Of a stretch of 64,000 bases of DNA, positions 44,795 through 52,784 are shown piece by piece. The stretch lies in NCBI GenBank assembly GCA_934162205.1, contig CAKPIA010000001.1, positions 192,163-256,162 of the forward strand, in the 5' to 3' direction. The notes under the pieces were generated by a model. It was not told where the DNA came from. It saw only the letters and a program-made list of their open reading frames with translations, and did no database searches. The position numbers and the translations under genes are program-made. The DNA comes from an uncultured Clostridia bacterium. GTDB lineage: Bacteria; Bacillota; Clostridia; TANB77; CAG-508. The first letter of the stretch is position 1. The number at the start of each line of letters is the position of its first letter.

Positions 44795-46033
44795 TTAATC
44801 AGTGAAATTCGAGAAATTTTCAATTTCGCCCTCAAGCATAATAATCTTCTGTAATTCTGAAAGGAAAGTTAAAAGTTTTACCTTTTTACCACTTTCATAC
44901 TTCTGCACAAAATCATTAACAAATTTAGAAAATTTCATACGAACTTCCATCGTCTGTTCAACAGGAAGATTCGCTTCGACAAAAATAATGTCAAAAGTTA
45001 TTTTTTCCTTTTTTACAGCCGTACTTGCGATTTCAACAATCTGATTTTGCTCTTTTTCATTGAGGTTATCTAACCCCATTGCTCTTAAAACATAACGAAC
45101 TCTTTCCTCAACAGGCTGAGTTTTATCAACGCTTGCCAGCGTTTCCTCAAAGTCTTTGATTTCCGGCATACATTCCATCAGTTTAGAAACATCACTGGAA
45201 ATAGGTTCCTCTGACTTTTCTTCAACATTCGGCACTTTCTTTTTTACTTCTTGTACATTAGAGTTTTCTCTTATAAAATGTTCATCTGCTTTTTTAAAAG
45301 AATACTCTTTATACAGTCTAGTTGCTTTCAAAAATGCCAATAATGTTGCCGGATATTTTTTCAATTTTTCGGAAACTTGCTGACCAAAACAAACTTTGTC
45401 CCATTGTGTATAGAAGACATTCTTGCATTTTAAAGCTTTATCTAATTCTTTCCATGTAATCTTATCAACTTCAGCTGACACAATTACTAAATTTGTAAAC
45501 AGTTTCTTTCTTTTGTCCATTTCTAACCATTCTGCTACTAATTCTGCAAAATGTTCGAAAGATGTTGCTTTCTTTGCAATTTCTTCCAACTCTGGAATAT
45601 TTATAACTGTTTGCTCAGTCTTTACTTCTTTCGTGGTTTCTACCTTTTTAGTAGATGGTCTGCCCCGCTTCTTTTTTGGCTGCTCAGCCAACTTGAAGTT
45701 TTCATTCTTTGCCACTTTCTGCTCAGCCAGCTCAGAGTTTTCACTCTTTGTTACTTCATGTTCAGTCTGTTCGGAGTTTTCCTCTTTACCATTTGCATTT
45801 TCATCTTCAGCATACTCTTTCAAGTTTTTACCGTAATTTAATTCAATTACTTCACAATGCTTTATTGCCTCGATGATTGCAATAGGAGGTTCCCGGAAAA
45901 CAATTTCCAATTTTGCCTCTCTGCCTCTCACTACAATGCTACTTTCAGGATTAAATTCCTGAAAAAAAGCTCTAATTAAGTGTTCAGCATTTTTTTCCTG
46001 TTTAAATTTTACTTTTGCCCATAACTTACTCAT
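44795..46033 (-). CDS. Element-encoded protein with AT-hook-like motif, function unknown
   Basis: 412 residues. Residues 1-75 form a small globular domain (LWAKVKFKQEKNAEHLIRAF, REAKLEIVFREPPIAIIEAI). A repetitive acidic linker follows (about 80-120) with three degenerate copies of NSE-x-AEQ-x-V-x-K. At about 120-130 is KKKRGRPSTKK, an AT-hook-like minor-groove binding motif. The C-terminal 280 residues are helical with no recognised fold. The base composition of this gene looks richer in G and C than its neighbours, in keeping with foreign origin. It is the rightmost gene of the element, next to the right repeat. Confidence 0.6.
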   Translation of the reverse strand: MSKLWAKVKFKQEKNAEHLIRAFFQEFNPESSIVVRGREAKLEIVFREPPIAIIEAIKHCEVIELNYGKNLKEYAEDENANGKEENSEQTEHEVTKSENSELAEQKVAKNENFKLAEQPKKKRGRPSTKKVETTKEVKTEQTVINIPELEEIAKKATSFEHFAELVAEWLEMDKRKKLFTNLVIVSAEVDKITWKELDKALKCKNVFYTQWDKVCFGQQVSEKLKKYPATLLAFLKATRLYKEYSFKKADEHFIRENSNVQEVKKKVPNVEEKSEEPISSDVSKLMECMPEIKDFEETLASVDKTQPVEERVRYVLRAMGLDNLNEKEQNQIVEIASTAVKKEKITFDIIFVEANLPVEQTMEVRMKFSKFVNDFVQKYESGKKVKLLTFLSELQKIIMLEGEIENFSNFTD

Positions 46034-46180
46034 TGTGTTCTCCTTTCATTGTTAAAAGTTTAATGGTTACAAGTGTCTTTGGGTATTTTATATATTTAGC
46101 AATTAAAAATTGCTAAAATAATTACATTGGAAATATCCAATCTAAATAGCATTATACTATAAATTTACATAATTTGCAAC

Positions 46181-46217
46181 AAAAAAAAGATAACTATATT
46201 TCTATAGCTATCTTTCT
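46181..46217 (-). terminator. Intrinsic terminator following the truncated PBP
   Basis: AAAGATAGCTATA/TATAGTTATCTTT near-perfect stem with leftward T run (TTTTTTTTG). It lies inside the element just after the false stop of the PBP, so it would end transcription coming from the division cluster. Confidence 0.75.
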
Positions 46218-46300
46218 TCTTCATTCATAATTGTTTTTAATCTCTTTTTATTTCTTTTATTTAATATATTAATAATATCATAAATAATTAGTAATAAAAT

Positions 46301-48088
46301 TTATCCAACACTTTTTAAATAAATCACTTTTATAAAGCAACTGTATTCATCTTTTTCAAAGTGTAGTGTAAAAACACTCCATTCACCTCCTTGGTGTCCC
46401 CCCTCTCCTGTTGGATTATATAAAGTAACTAACAAAACAACCTCTGGGTCATCAATTGGTGCAACACCTAAAAAAGATGTGACATATTTATTAGTATTTA
46501 CTCCATCTTCTGATGTTCCTGTTTTACCTCCGATTCTATATCCTGCAACTCTTGCATTTTTTCCAGTTCCTTCTGCCACAACAGATTCCATCATACTCAA
46601 TACTTTTTCCGAAGTTTCCTTTGATATTACTCTCCCCTTTTTTTCTACTGGTATTTCTTTTACTTCCCCGGTTTGACTATCTATAGTTGCTTTTGCTATT
46701 CTTGGAGTAACCAATTCTCCTCCATTGGCAATCGCTGATACTGCTGTTGCAAGTTGAATAGGTGTTATTTCAAATCTTTGCCCAAAACTAACAGTTGCAA
46801 GTTCTACTGGTCCCATTTTTTCTTCTTTTAAGAAAATACTATTTGCTTCTCCAGGAAGATTTACACCTGTTTTTTCTAAAAGTCCAAACTTTCTTAAATA
46901 GCTATAATAAGTGTGTACTCCTAATTTTTGTCCTAAGCCTATAAATACTGGGTTACACGAATTCATTAACGCTTGCCTTAAACTTTCTGATCCATGTGGC
47001 CTGTAATATCTCCAACATTTAATTCTTGTTCCAGCAACCTCTATTCCACCAGTACAGCAAAATTCTCCTGCCCTATCTGTATCTGTTATTCCTTCTTCTA
47101 GTGAAGCTGATGCTGTTATTGTTTTAAATGTTGATCCTGGTTCATATGTATCTGCTATTGCTTTATTTCTCCATACAGCTTGTAAATTTTTCGTTTTATC
47201 TTTTTGTTCTAAACTATCCCATGTATTTTTTAATTCTTCTGTGTAAGGTTCATATGGTTCATTTAAGTTATAATCCGGATATGTTGCCATAGCTAAAATA
47301 TCCCCAGTTTTAGGATTTATTGCAATTACATTTCCACCATCTGTACACTTGTTGTCAATACATGCTTCCTCTAAATATTTTTCTACAATTGATTGTACAG
47401 TCATATCTATAGATAATATCAAGCCATTTCCATCAACTGCTGATTTATAATTTTCTCCTTCTGTACCTATTTCTCCACCTTTAGCATCTGTTAATCTTTC
47501 AATATATCCAGATTTTCCTTTTAACACTTCATCATATTTGGCTTCAACACCATCTAATCCTTGATTATCACTTCCACAAAAGCCTATAACTTGTGCTGCT
47601 AAATTAGAATATGGATAATACCTTTTTGTATCTTCATCTATATTTATTCCTGATTCTATATTATTGTCTTTAATCCATTTTCTTAATTCATCTGATTTAC
47701 TTTTATCAACTTTTTTTGCAATTGTTTCAATAGAACTTCTTTTTTTTATCTTTTTTAATGTTTTTTCATAATCAACATTAAATATCTCACTTAATGCTTT
47801 TGCAACTTTTTCTTTATTCTCATTTGATATATTTGTTGGATTAACTGTTATCGTTTCAACTGTACTACTAGTAGCTAATATGTATTTTCCTGTACTATCA
47901 TATATTGTTCCTCTTTTAGGATTAATTTTTCTATCTAATGATTGTTGTTGATATGCTAAAGATTCTAATTCTCCACCCTGTATAAATTGTATATATAAAA
48001 TTCTTGCAATTAATGCAAGCATAATAAAAAGTACTATAAATAGTGTATTTCTTATTTTCTTTTTATTTGAAATACTTAATTGTACCAT
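46301..48088 (-). pseudogene. spoVD: SpoVD/FtsI-like class B PBP, 5' part, truncated by the intervening element
   Basis: 595 codons as read. Residues 1 to about 568 are native: a membrane anchor (ALIARILYIQFIQGGELESL region), a dimerisation domain (RGTIYDSTGKYILATSSTVE), then the transpeptidase domain with S319 in YEPGSTFKTITASASLEE, SCN in LMNSCNPVFIGLGQK and K522 in IGGKTGTSEDG. The native frame is lost at GEGGHQGG, where the element begins; 27 foreign residues (EWSVFTLHFEKDEYSCFIKV and on) lead to TAA at 46301-46303. The missing end (95 residues with PASTA) lies at 39798-40086. Position after an ftsL-like gene and single PASTA fit SpoVD/FtsI. The truncated form may or may not be active. 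Confidence 0.88.
46386..46397. repeat. Right attachment repeat of the intervening element
   Basis: CCTCCTTGGTGT, identical to 40087-40098. On the coding strand ACACCAAGGAGG encodes the HQGG turn of the PBP, a codon stretch also present in the paralogous PBP at 55546-55557 with differences. Confidence 0.8.
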
Positions 48089-48171
48089 CTTTTCTCTCCT
48101 TTATTAATATAATTCTTATTATTAAAAATATTAATAAACAAAAGATTTTATTACCCAATCTTTAAAAATAT

Positions 48172-48213
48172 AAAAAGAATTAAAATTCAATTAAATAAAT
48201 TTTAATTCTTTTT
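48172..48213 (-). terminator. Intrinsic terminator between ftsL-like and spoVD-like genes
   Basis: AAAAAGAATTAAAATT (48172-48187) and its perfect 16-bp inverse (48198-48213), loop of ten, followed leftward by TTTTTATATTTT. It starts at the ftsL-like stop codon, implying that spoVD is at least partly transcribed on its own. Confidence 0.75.
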
Positions 48214-48721
48214 ACTTTTTAAATATACTTAAGATTTTTTCAAACCAATTTCTATTTTCCTCTATTCTAACTTCTTCTGTAGATGTTTCTATATAATCTT
48301 TTTTTGGCAAACTTACATACACAGATTGTTTATTAGTTAATTTTTGCATTCCCAATTTTTCTTTTGCAGCTTGCTCTATATTATTTAAATTTACACTATT
48401 GTCTATATTTACTTTTAATTGTTCATTTTCTTTTTCAAGAGATGACAACTCTTTTTTTAACTTTTGAACTTGGCTAAAGTTCTCATTAATTTGAGAATTT
48501 CTATAACTTATGGTAAGTAAAACTATAAATATTGCAACAACTAAACCTATTCTTTTAATTGTTTTTATCTTATCTTTTCTTGATATTTTTATTTCTGCTT
48601 TTGGTTTTGTTTTTAATACTTCTGGTTTTCTATTCTTATTCGAAGATCTTTGTTTATACGGACTATATTCTGGTTCTAATTTTCTTGGATTTGTTCCATA
48701 TTGATATCTATCTCTTGCCAT
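48212..48721 (-). CDS. FtsL/DivIC-like septum protein
   Basis: 169 residues: a long basic cytoplasmic N-terminus (about 1-60), one membrane helix (RIGLVVAIFIVLLTISYRNS) and an extracellular coiled coil (VQKLKKELSSLEKENEQLKV) followed by the IEQAAKEKLGMQKLTNKQSV segment that marks the septum-formation-initiator family. It helps recruit or activate the FtsW-PBP pair. It sits between rsmH and the class B PBP, the standard ftsL position; 26 nt after rsmH. Confidence 0.85.
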   Translation of the reverse strand: MARDRYQYGTNPRKLEPEYSPYKQRSSNKNRKPEVLKTKPKAEIKISRKDKIKTIKRIGLVVAIFIVLLTISYRNSQINENFSQVQKLKKELSSLEKENEQLKVNIDNSVNLNNIEQAAKEKLGMQKLTNKQSVYVSLPKKDYIETSTEEVRIEENRNWFEKILSIFKK

Positions 48722-48747
48722 AAGTTATTCACCTCCTCTTACGTTTA

Positions 48748-49677
48748 CTATTTTTTTTCAAATATCCTTAGTTTAGCACTTTTTGATCTTGAGTTTCTAT
48801 CTTCTTCCTCTTTTGTTGCTATTATTGGTTTTTTATTTACTATTTTTCCTTCTGATTTACATCCACATACACAATAAGGTAAGTCCTTTGGACAAGTACA
48901 TTTTCCTTCTGCATCTACATACGCTCTTTTTACTGCTCTATCTTCTAACGAATGAAATGTTATTACACAAAGTCTTCCTCTGCTTTTTAACATTCTTATA
49001 CATGTCCTTATTGTATTATATAATGGTTTAATTTCATTGTTTACTTCTATTCTTATTGCTTGAAATGTTCTTTTTGCAGGATGTCCATCTTTTTTTGAAT
49101 ATCCTGGTATTGACTTATCAATAATTTCTACTAATTCCTTAGTTGTAGAAATTTCTTTATTTTTTCTATATTCACAAATATTTTTAGCTATTTGTCTTGA
49201 AAACCTTTCTTCTCCATATTCATATATAATATTTGCTAAATCCTCTTCTTTATATGTATTAACCACAATTTTTGCAGTTAAATACTGTGTTTTATCCATC
49301 CTCATGTCCAATTCATTTTCACCTAAATAACTAAATCCTCTATTTCTTTCATCAAGTTGATATGACGAAACACCTAAATCTAGCAATATTCCATCAACTT
49401 CATCTATTTCTAAATCGTCTAATATGTTTTCTATGTCATCATGATTTCCATGAATAAATTTTACATTATTATATTTTTCTAATCTTTTTTCTGCTGCCTC
49501 TAATGCTTGTTCATCTCTGTCTATTCCTATTAACATGCCATTAGATGATAAATTTTCTAATATTTTTTGACTATGTCCTGCTCCCCCTAATGTACCATCT
49601 ACATATATCCCGTTTTCTTTTATATTAAGTCCTTTTATACATTCTTGTAATAAGACAGGTTCATGTTTGAATTCCAC
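48748..49677 (-). CDS. rsmH: 16S rRNA m4C1402 methyltransferase
   Basis: 309 residues (MraW). SAM-binding motifs: FKHEPVLLQECIKGLNIKEN, YVDGTLGGAGHSQKILENLS, GIDRDEQALEAAEKRLEKY, and the DGILLDLGVSSYQLDERNRG signature; the C-terminal CTCPKDLPYCVCGC and RNSRSKSAKLRIFEK end is typical. It follows mraZ at an unusual distance (295 nt), the gap holding a repeated motif array. It stops with TAG directly followed by TAA. Confidence 0.96.
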   Translation of the reverse strand: MEFKHEPVLLQECIKGLNIKENGIYVDGTLGGAGHSQKILENLSSNGMLIGIDRDEQALEAAEKRLEKYNNVKFIHGNHDDIENILDDLEIDEVDGILLDLGVSSYQLDERNRGFSYLGENELDMRMDKTQYLTAKIVVNTYKEEDLANIIYEYGEERFSRQIAKNICEYRKNKEISTTKELVEIIDKSIPGYSKKDGHPAKRTFQAIRIEVNNEIKPLYNTIRTCIRMLKSRGRLCVITFHSLEDRAVKRAYVDAEGKCTCPKDLPYCVCGCKSEGKIVNKKPIIATKEEEDRNSRSKSAKLRIFEKK

Positions 49678-49710
49678 TTTTTCACCTCAGTATTTTACAA
49701 ATATACAATT

Positions 49711-49741
49711 ACAGCTGGTATATATTTGTAATACCAGCTGT
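49711..49741. promoter_or_regulatory. Strong hairpin in the mraZ-rsmH gap
   Basis: ACAGCTGGTAT / ATACCAGCTGT, a perfect 11-bp stem around a nine-nt loop, about 35 nt upstream of the rsmH start on the operon strand. There is no T run after it, so an attenuator, RNA processing site or operator is more likely than a plain terminator. Confidence 0.55.
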
Positions 49742-49764
49742 TTATCTTATAAGTGTTTTCATAT

Positions 49765-49969
49765 TCTTTTGTATTTACAAACTTTAACTCTTTTGTAATA
49801 CATCTTTTGTTTAATTATCTTTGGCACTTTTTTCTTTTGTAAATATCATTTGTATTTTTATCTTTAGTAATTTACATCTTTTGTACTTTTATCTTTTGTA
49901 TTTTTTGATTTTCTTAAGTATATTTTTCATTTGTACATTATTCTTTTGTGTTTCTATATAAACTTTTGC
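49765..49969. repeat. Iterated ACAAAAGA-like motif array between mraZ and rsmH
   Basis: On the + strand TCTTTTGT or a close variant starts at 49765, 49789, 49803, 49818, 49833, 49846, 49861, 49877, 49892, 49927 and 49942, with weaker copies at 49912 and 49962. Most steps are 13-16 nt. On the operon strand it reads ACAAAAGA. No open frame runs through it. The regular phase separates it from ordinary A+T-rich filler. Confidence 0.65.
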
Positions 49970-49972
49970 AAG

Positions 49973-50398
49973 TTATATACCAAGCATTGTCATATTTTCT
50001 GCAATTTCATCTGCTGATATATTATCATCACAATTTTGCCATGTTTCTTTATTCCAAATTTCAAGTCTTGTTCCAACTCCTATTATAACTGCTTCTTTTT
50101 CTAATGAAGCTGCCATTCTTAAATTATTAGGAATCAAAAATCTCCCTTGTTTATCTAATTCACATTCTGTTGCACCTGACAAGAAAAATCTTACAAAGTT
50201 TCTTGCGTTTTTATCTGAAAGTGGTAATGATTTTAATTTGGTTTCAAAGTTTAACCATTCATTTTGAGAAAAAGCAAATAAACATCCATCTAATCCTTTT
50301 GTAACGATGAATTTTTCACCCATATCAATTCTTAACTTTGCAGGCATTATTAACCTACCTTTAACGTCTAAAGTGTGTTCATATTCACCGATTAGCAT
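49973..50398 (-). CDS. mraZ: MraZ transcriptional regulator
   Basis: 141 residues from the ATG at 50396-50398 (GAGGTG upstream). Two SpoVT/AbrB-like half domains are visible: MLIGEYEHTLDVKGRLIMPA with KLRIDMGEKFIVTKGLDGCL, and ATECELDKQGRFLIPNNLRM. MraZ represses or tunes the division cluster by binding repeats upstream of its own gene; three such boxes are present at 50424-50450. First gene of the cluster. Confidence 0.96.
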   Translation of the reverse strand: MLIGEYEHTLDVKGRLIMPAKLRIDMGEKFIVTKGLDGCLFAFSQNEWLNFETKLKSLPLSDKNARNFVRFFLSGATECELDKQGRFLIPNNLRMAASLEKEAVIIGVGTRLEIWNKETWQNCDDNISADEIAENMTMLGI

Positions 50399-50423
50399 TA
50401 GATTCACCTCTTTTCTTTTCTCA

Positions 50424-50450
50424 CCACTTTGTACCACTTTTCTCCACTTC
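50424..50450 (-). promoter_or_regulatory. MraZ operator: three AAAGTGG boxes at 10-bp spacing
   Basis: On the operon strand GAAGTGG, AAAGTGG and AAAGTGG lie at 50450-50444, 50440-50434 and 50430-50424, exactly one helical turn apart, the known arrangement of MraZ-binding repeats. A weaker AAAGTGT lies at 50471-50465. They lie just downstream of the -10 box, so bound MraZ would block the promoter. Confidence 0.88.
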
Positions 50451-50456
50451 AATTAA

Positions 50457-50485
50457 ATTTTAATACACTTTATATGTTTTTGCAA
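50457..50485 (-). promoter_or_regulatory. Promoter of the mraZ division cluster
   Basis: Leftward TTGCAA (50485-50480), 17-nt spacer, TAAAAT (50462-50457), with the MraZ boxes starting seven nt downstream. Confidence 0.65.
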
Positions 50486-50651
50486 GTATTTTTTTAATTT
50501 TTTTATAAATTTTTGTTTTAACAATTTTATACAATAAACATTTATAATAGAAATAGAATGTTTTGTTTGTCTTTTTACTTTAATTAACACTATAAGTTCA
50601 TTTTGTTTTTTGCCTTTGACTGTTATACTTTTTTTAGTAGGAGGTATATTT

Positions 50652-51038
50652 ATGAATCAAGAAACTGTTTTAAGAAAGAATATTGGCAAAAAAATAAAAC
50701 TGGCAAGAGCAAAATCTAATTATACTCAAGAAGCATTAGCAGAAAAAACTTCTTTATCTTCTAGATACATTAGCCAATTAGAAAGAGGTTTAGCATTTGG
50801 AAGTGCAACTACAATTACAAATATTTGTAAAGCATTAAATATTAATTCTGATTTTTTATTTAGTGATTTAATTTCACCATCTTCTACATCTATCGAGTCA
50901 TTAGTAGATAATGATTTTTTGGAAACATATATTAAATTAGATGATAAAAATAAAAAAATTATATATTTATTAGCAACTCAACTTGAAAAACTTCAAGAAG
51001 AAGAAAAAAATATTAAAAAAGAAAAAAAACAAAAATAA
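50652..51038 (+). CDS. XRE-family helix-turn-helix regulator
   Basis: 128 residues from the ATG at 50652, behind TAGGAGG. The N-terminal HTH is standard (IGKKIKLARAKSNYTQEALA, EKTSLSSRYISQLERGL, ICKALNINSDFLF). The C-terminal part is short and ends in a Lys/Glu-rich helix (LEKLQEEEKNIKKEKKQK). It is divergent from mraZ and stands alone with its own terminator. Target genes cannot be named; the divergent placement makes mraZ control a possibility. Confidence 0.85.
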   Translation: MNQETVLRKNIGKKIKLARAKSNYTQEALAEKTSLSSRYISQLERGLAFGSATTITNICKALNINSDFLFSDLISPSSTSIESLVDNDFLETYIKLDDKNKKIIYLLATQLEKLQEEEKNIKKEKKQK

Positions 51039-51068
51039 GATTTGAATAATATTTCAAATCTTATTTTT
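51031..51068 (+). terminator. Intrinsic terminator after the XRE gene
   Basis: AAAAATAAGATTTGAA/TTCAAATCTTATTTTT; the stop codon lies in the left arm. Confidence 0.85.
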
Positions 51069-51145
51069 GTTTTATAAAGAATTTCTCTAAATTTTATTAA
51101 ACTTTATATAATATAAATAATTTTCTATCTTTTTATTAAAGCATC

Positions 51146-51827
51146 TTAATTAATTGTAGTACTTGTTTTTCCTTTTCCTACAACTCTCTCTTGTAATGCT
51201 CTCCATGTATTGCACCCTACAATCCCATCAACACTAAGACCTACTTTTGATTGAAAATTTCTAACTGCAGTATATGTTCTTGTTCCAAACACGCCATCTA
51301 ATCCTCCTGTATTATATCCCAATGTATTTAAACCATCTTGTGCAATAAGAACATAAACTCCTTTACTTCTTTGTCTAACTAATGGATATCCCCCTGTACT
51401 ACACGCAGGAGTTCCTGTTCTATCATCAAAATGCACCCATGATGGGGTTAAAGAAATTGGTTCTACATAACTCCATATTTTAGAATTATTTGCACTATTC
51501 CATAAAACTGTTCTTTGTGTTTCATTTAAATTTTGTCCTACATCAAATGCGACTCCTGCATAATGTTGACTTTGATTTCCATGACCACCGTTCATATGGT
51601 CTTTTAAAAGCAAATCCCACATATATAGGTCTTCCATATATGTATCTTTGACTATTCCAACTTTGCATAGTTCTTTTTGTTGTCCATAAAATATTACTTT
51701 TGCTTGAGCCTCTAAATTCTCTCACTCTTAAAGTTCCATTGGTATTATATGGCATAGATTGATCTTCTCCTCTATAATATGTTTCCATTCTGTTTGTATC
51801 TTGGTTATAAACTAATATTTTTGCCAC
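51146..51827 (-). pseudogene. M15-like peptidase with peptidoglycan-binding domain, frameshifted
   Basis: The gene starts at GTG 51825-51827 after AAAGGAG. The first frame gives VYNQDTNRMETYYRGEDQSM, LRVREFRGSSKSNILWTTKR and YGRPIYVGFAFKRPYE; the second, from about 51610, gives GGHGNQSQHYAGVAFDVGQN and TPSWVHFDDRTG, then a peptidoglycan-binding type 1 domain (LNTLGYNTGGLDGVFGTRTY, GLSVDGIVGCNTWRAL). The H...D and WVHFD residues are the zinc ligands of the M15/VanY fold. Joined, the protein would have about 226 residues with no signal peptide visible. The shift lies near TTTTAAAAGACCATATGAAC (about 51585-51610). Either a mutation or a sequencing error; the remainder is well conserved. Confidence 0.7.
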
Positions 51828-51830
51828 AAA

Positions 51831-51872
51831 AAAACTCCTTTCATTTTTTATATATATTATGAACGGAGTTTT
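51831..51872 (-). terminator. Terminator-like hairpin containing the ribosome binding site of the next gene
   Basis: On the leftward strand AAAACTCCGTTCAT pairs (13 of 14) with ATGAAAGGAGTTTT, followed by UUU and then the GTG start of the M15-like gene. The GGAG of the ribosome binding site is in the 3' arm. It follows the sortase stop codon by about 20 nt. Confidence 0.65.
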
Positions 51873-51891
51873 AAAATTGTTATTTTTATTT

Positions 51892-52662
51892 TTATATATC
51901 TTCAGTAGCTCTTACTACTACTCTTTCTTTGCTATCATCTGTACATGTAATTAAGGTAACTTCTCTTTTTCCATCAGTTTTTTGGGTTGTATCTCTAACA
52001 TCTGTTGGATCTACATTATGCATATTATAAATTTTATATGTTACAGTTGTTCCTGTTAAATCCATAATTTCTATTTTATCTCCAATATCTAATTTAGGAA
52101 CTTTACTAAAGAATCTAGTATTTCTATAATTATGACCTACTATACAGAAATTTCCAACTTCATTTGGGTTTGGTCCCCAGAATTTACATGGAGCTATTTT
52201 TAATAATGCATCTGATGTTTCAGAAAGTATTGGATAATTAACATTTATTTTAGGAATTGTAATAACCCCAACTGTTGCATATGTATTTCCATTACTGTCT
52301 TTATATGTATTTGGTATTACTTGTTCTTTTACATTTGTATTAACCTTATTAACTGATGCATTATTTACAACTGGTTCTATTTCTTTTAATTCTTGCTCTG
52401 TTGTATCATCTAATGCTACTACTAAAACATTTCCTACTGATTTAGCAGTTGTATCATCTTCTATTTGGTCTATATTCATAGAAGATAAAATCTCCTTTGA
52501 TACTGATTCATTTTTATTTCTATCATACTCTGCATATATACACACAGAACACAATACAATCACTAAAAAAAGAGATAATATAAAATCAAATTTATACATC
52601 TTTTTCTTTCTTTTAAGTTCTGGTGTTATATATAATTTTTGTGTTATAAGAATTTGATTCAT
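51892..52662 (-). CDS. Sortase
   Basis: 256 residues: cytoplasmic N-terminus, one membrane helix (FILSLFLVIVLCSVCIYAEY), a long linker and a C-terminal sortase barrel. The catalytic His is in IVGHNYRNTRFFSKV, the Cys in VTLITCTDDS, and the Arg in KERVVVRATEDI. It links proteins to the wall through a sorting signal; no LPxTG-type substrate is seen in the window. Which class it belongs to (D or other) is uncertain. GGAG supports the start. The M15-like gene follows behind a hairpin. Confidence 0.9.
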   Translation of the reverse strand: MNQILITQKLYITPELKRKKKMYKFDFILSLFLVIVLCSVCIYAEYDRNKNESVSKEILSSMNIDQIEDDTTAKSVGNVLVVALDDTTEQELKEIEPVVNNASVNKVNTNVKEQVIPNTYKDSNGNTYATVGVITIPKINVNYPILSETSDALLKIAPCKFWGPNPNEVGNFCIVGHNYRNTRFFSKVPKLDIGDKIEIMDLTGTTVTYKIYNMHNVDPTDVRDTTQKTDGKREVTLITCTDDSKERVVVRATEDI

Positions 52663-52784
52663 TTTTATCTCCTTTCTCTAAATCTTCTATAAAAATTATA
52701 ACATTTATACAAAAAAAAATAAAGTACTTTTTTCATTTATTCTTAATAATTTGTTATAATTTTTTGTACTTTATTATATATGTT

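Larger units (their letters stand above)
40087..46397. mobile_element. Serine-recombinase element inserted in the spoVD-like gene (about 6.3 kb)
   Basis: Bounded by the 12-bp direct repeat CCTCCTTGGTGT (40087-40098 and 46386-46397). Deleting one repeat plus the interior joins the two PBP pieces in frame. Cargo, all leftward: a large serine recombinase next to the left end, a small basic TnpW-like ORF, a 455-residue charged protein, an SSB-like protein and a 412-residue protein with an AT-hook-like RGRP motif. No relaxase, coupling ATPase or other transfer genes are present, so it is not self-transmissible as it stands. The recombinase (frameshift) and SSB (amber) appear damaged. Confidence 0.85.

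Noticed and set aside
40099..46385. Integrative conjugative element.
   Set aside because: No relaxase, coupling protein, VirB4-like ATPase or other transfer gene is present; the element is too small and its recombinase is damaged.
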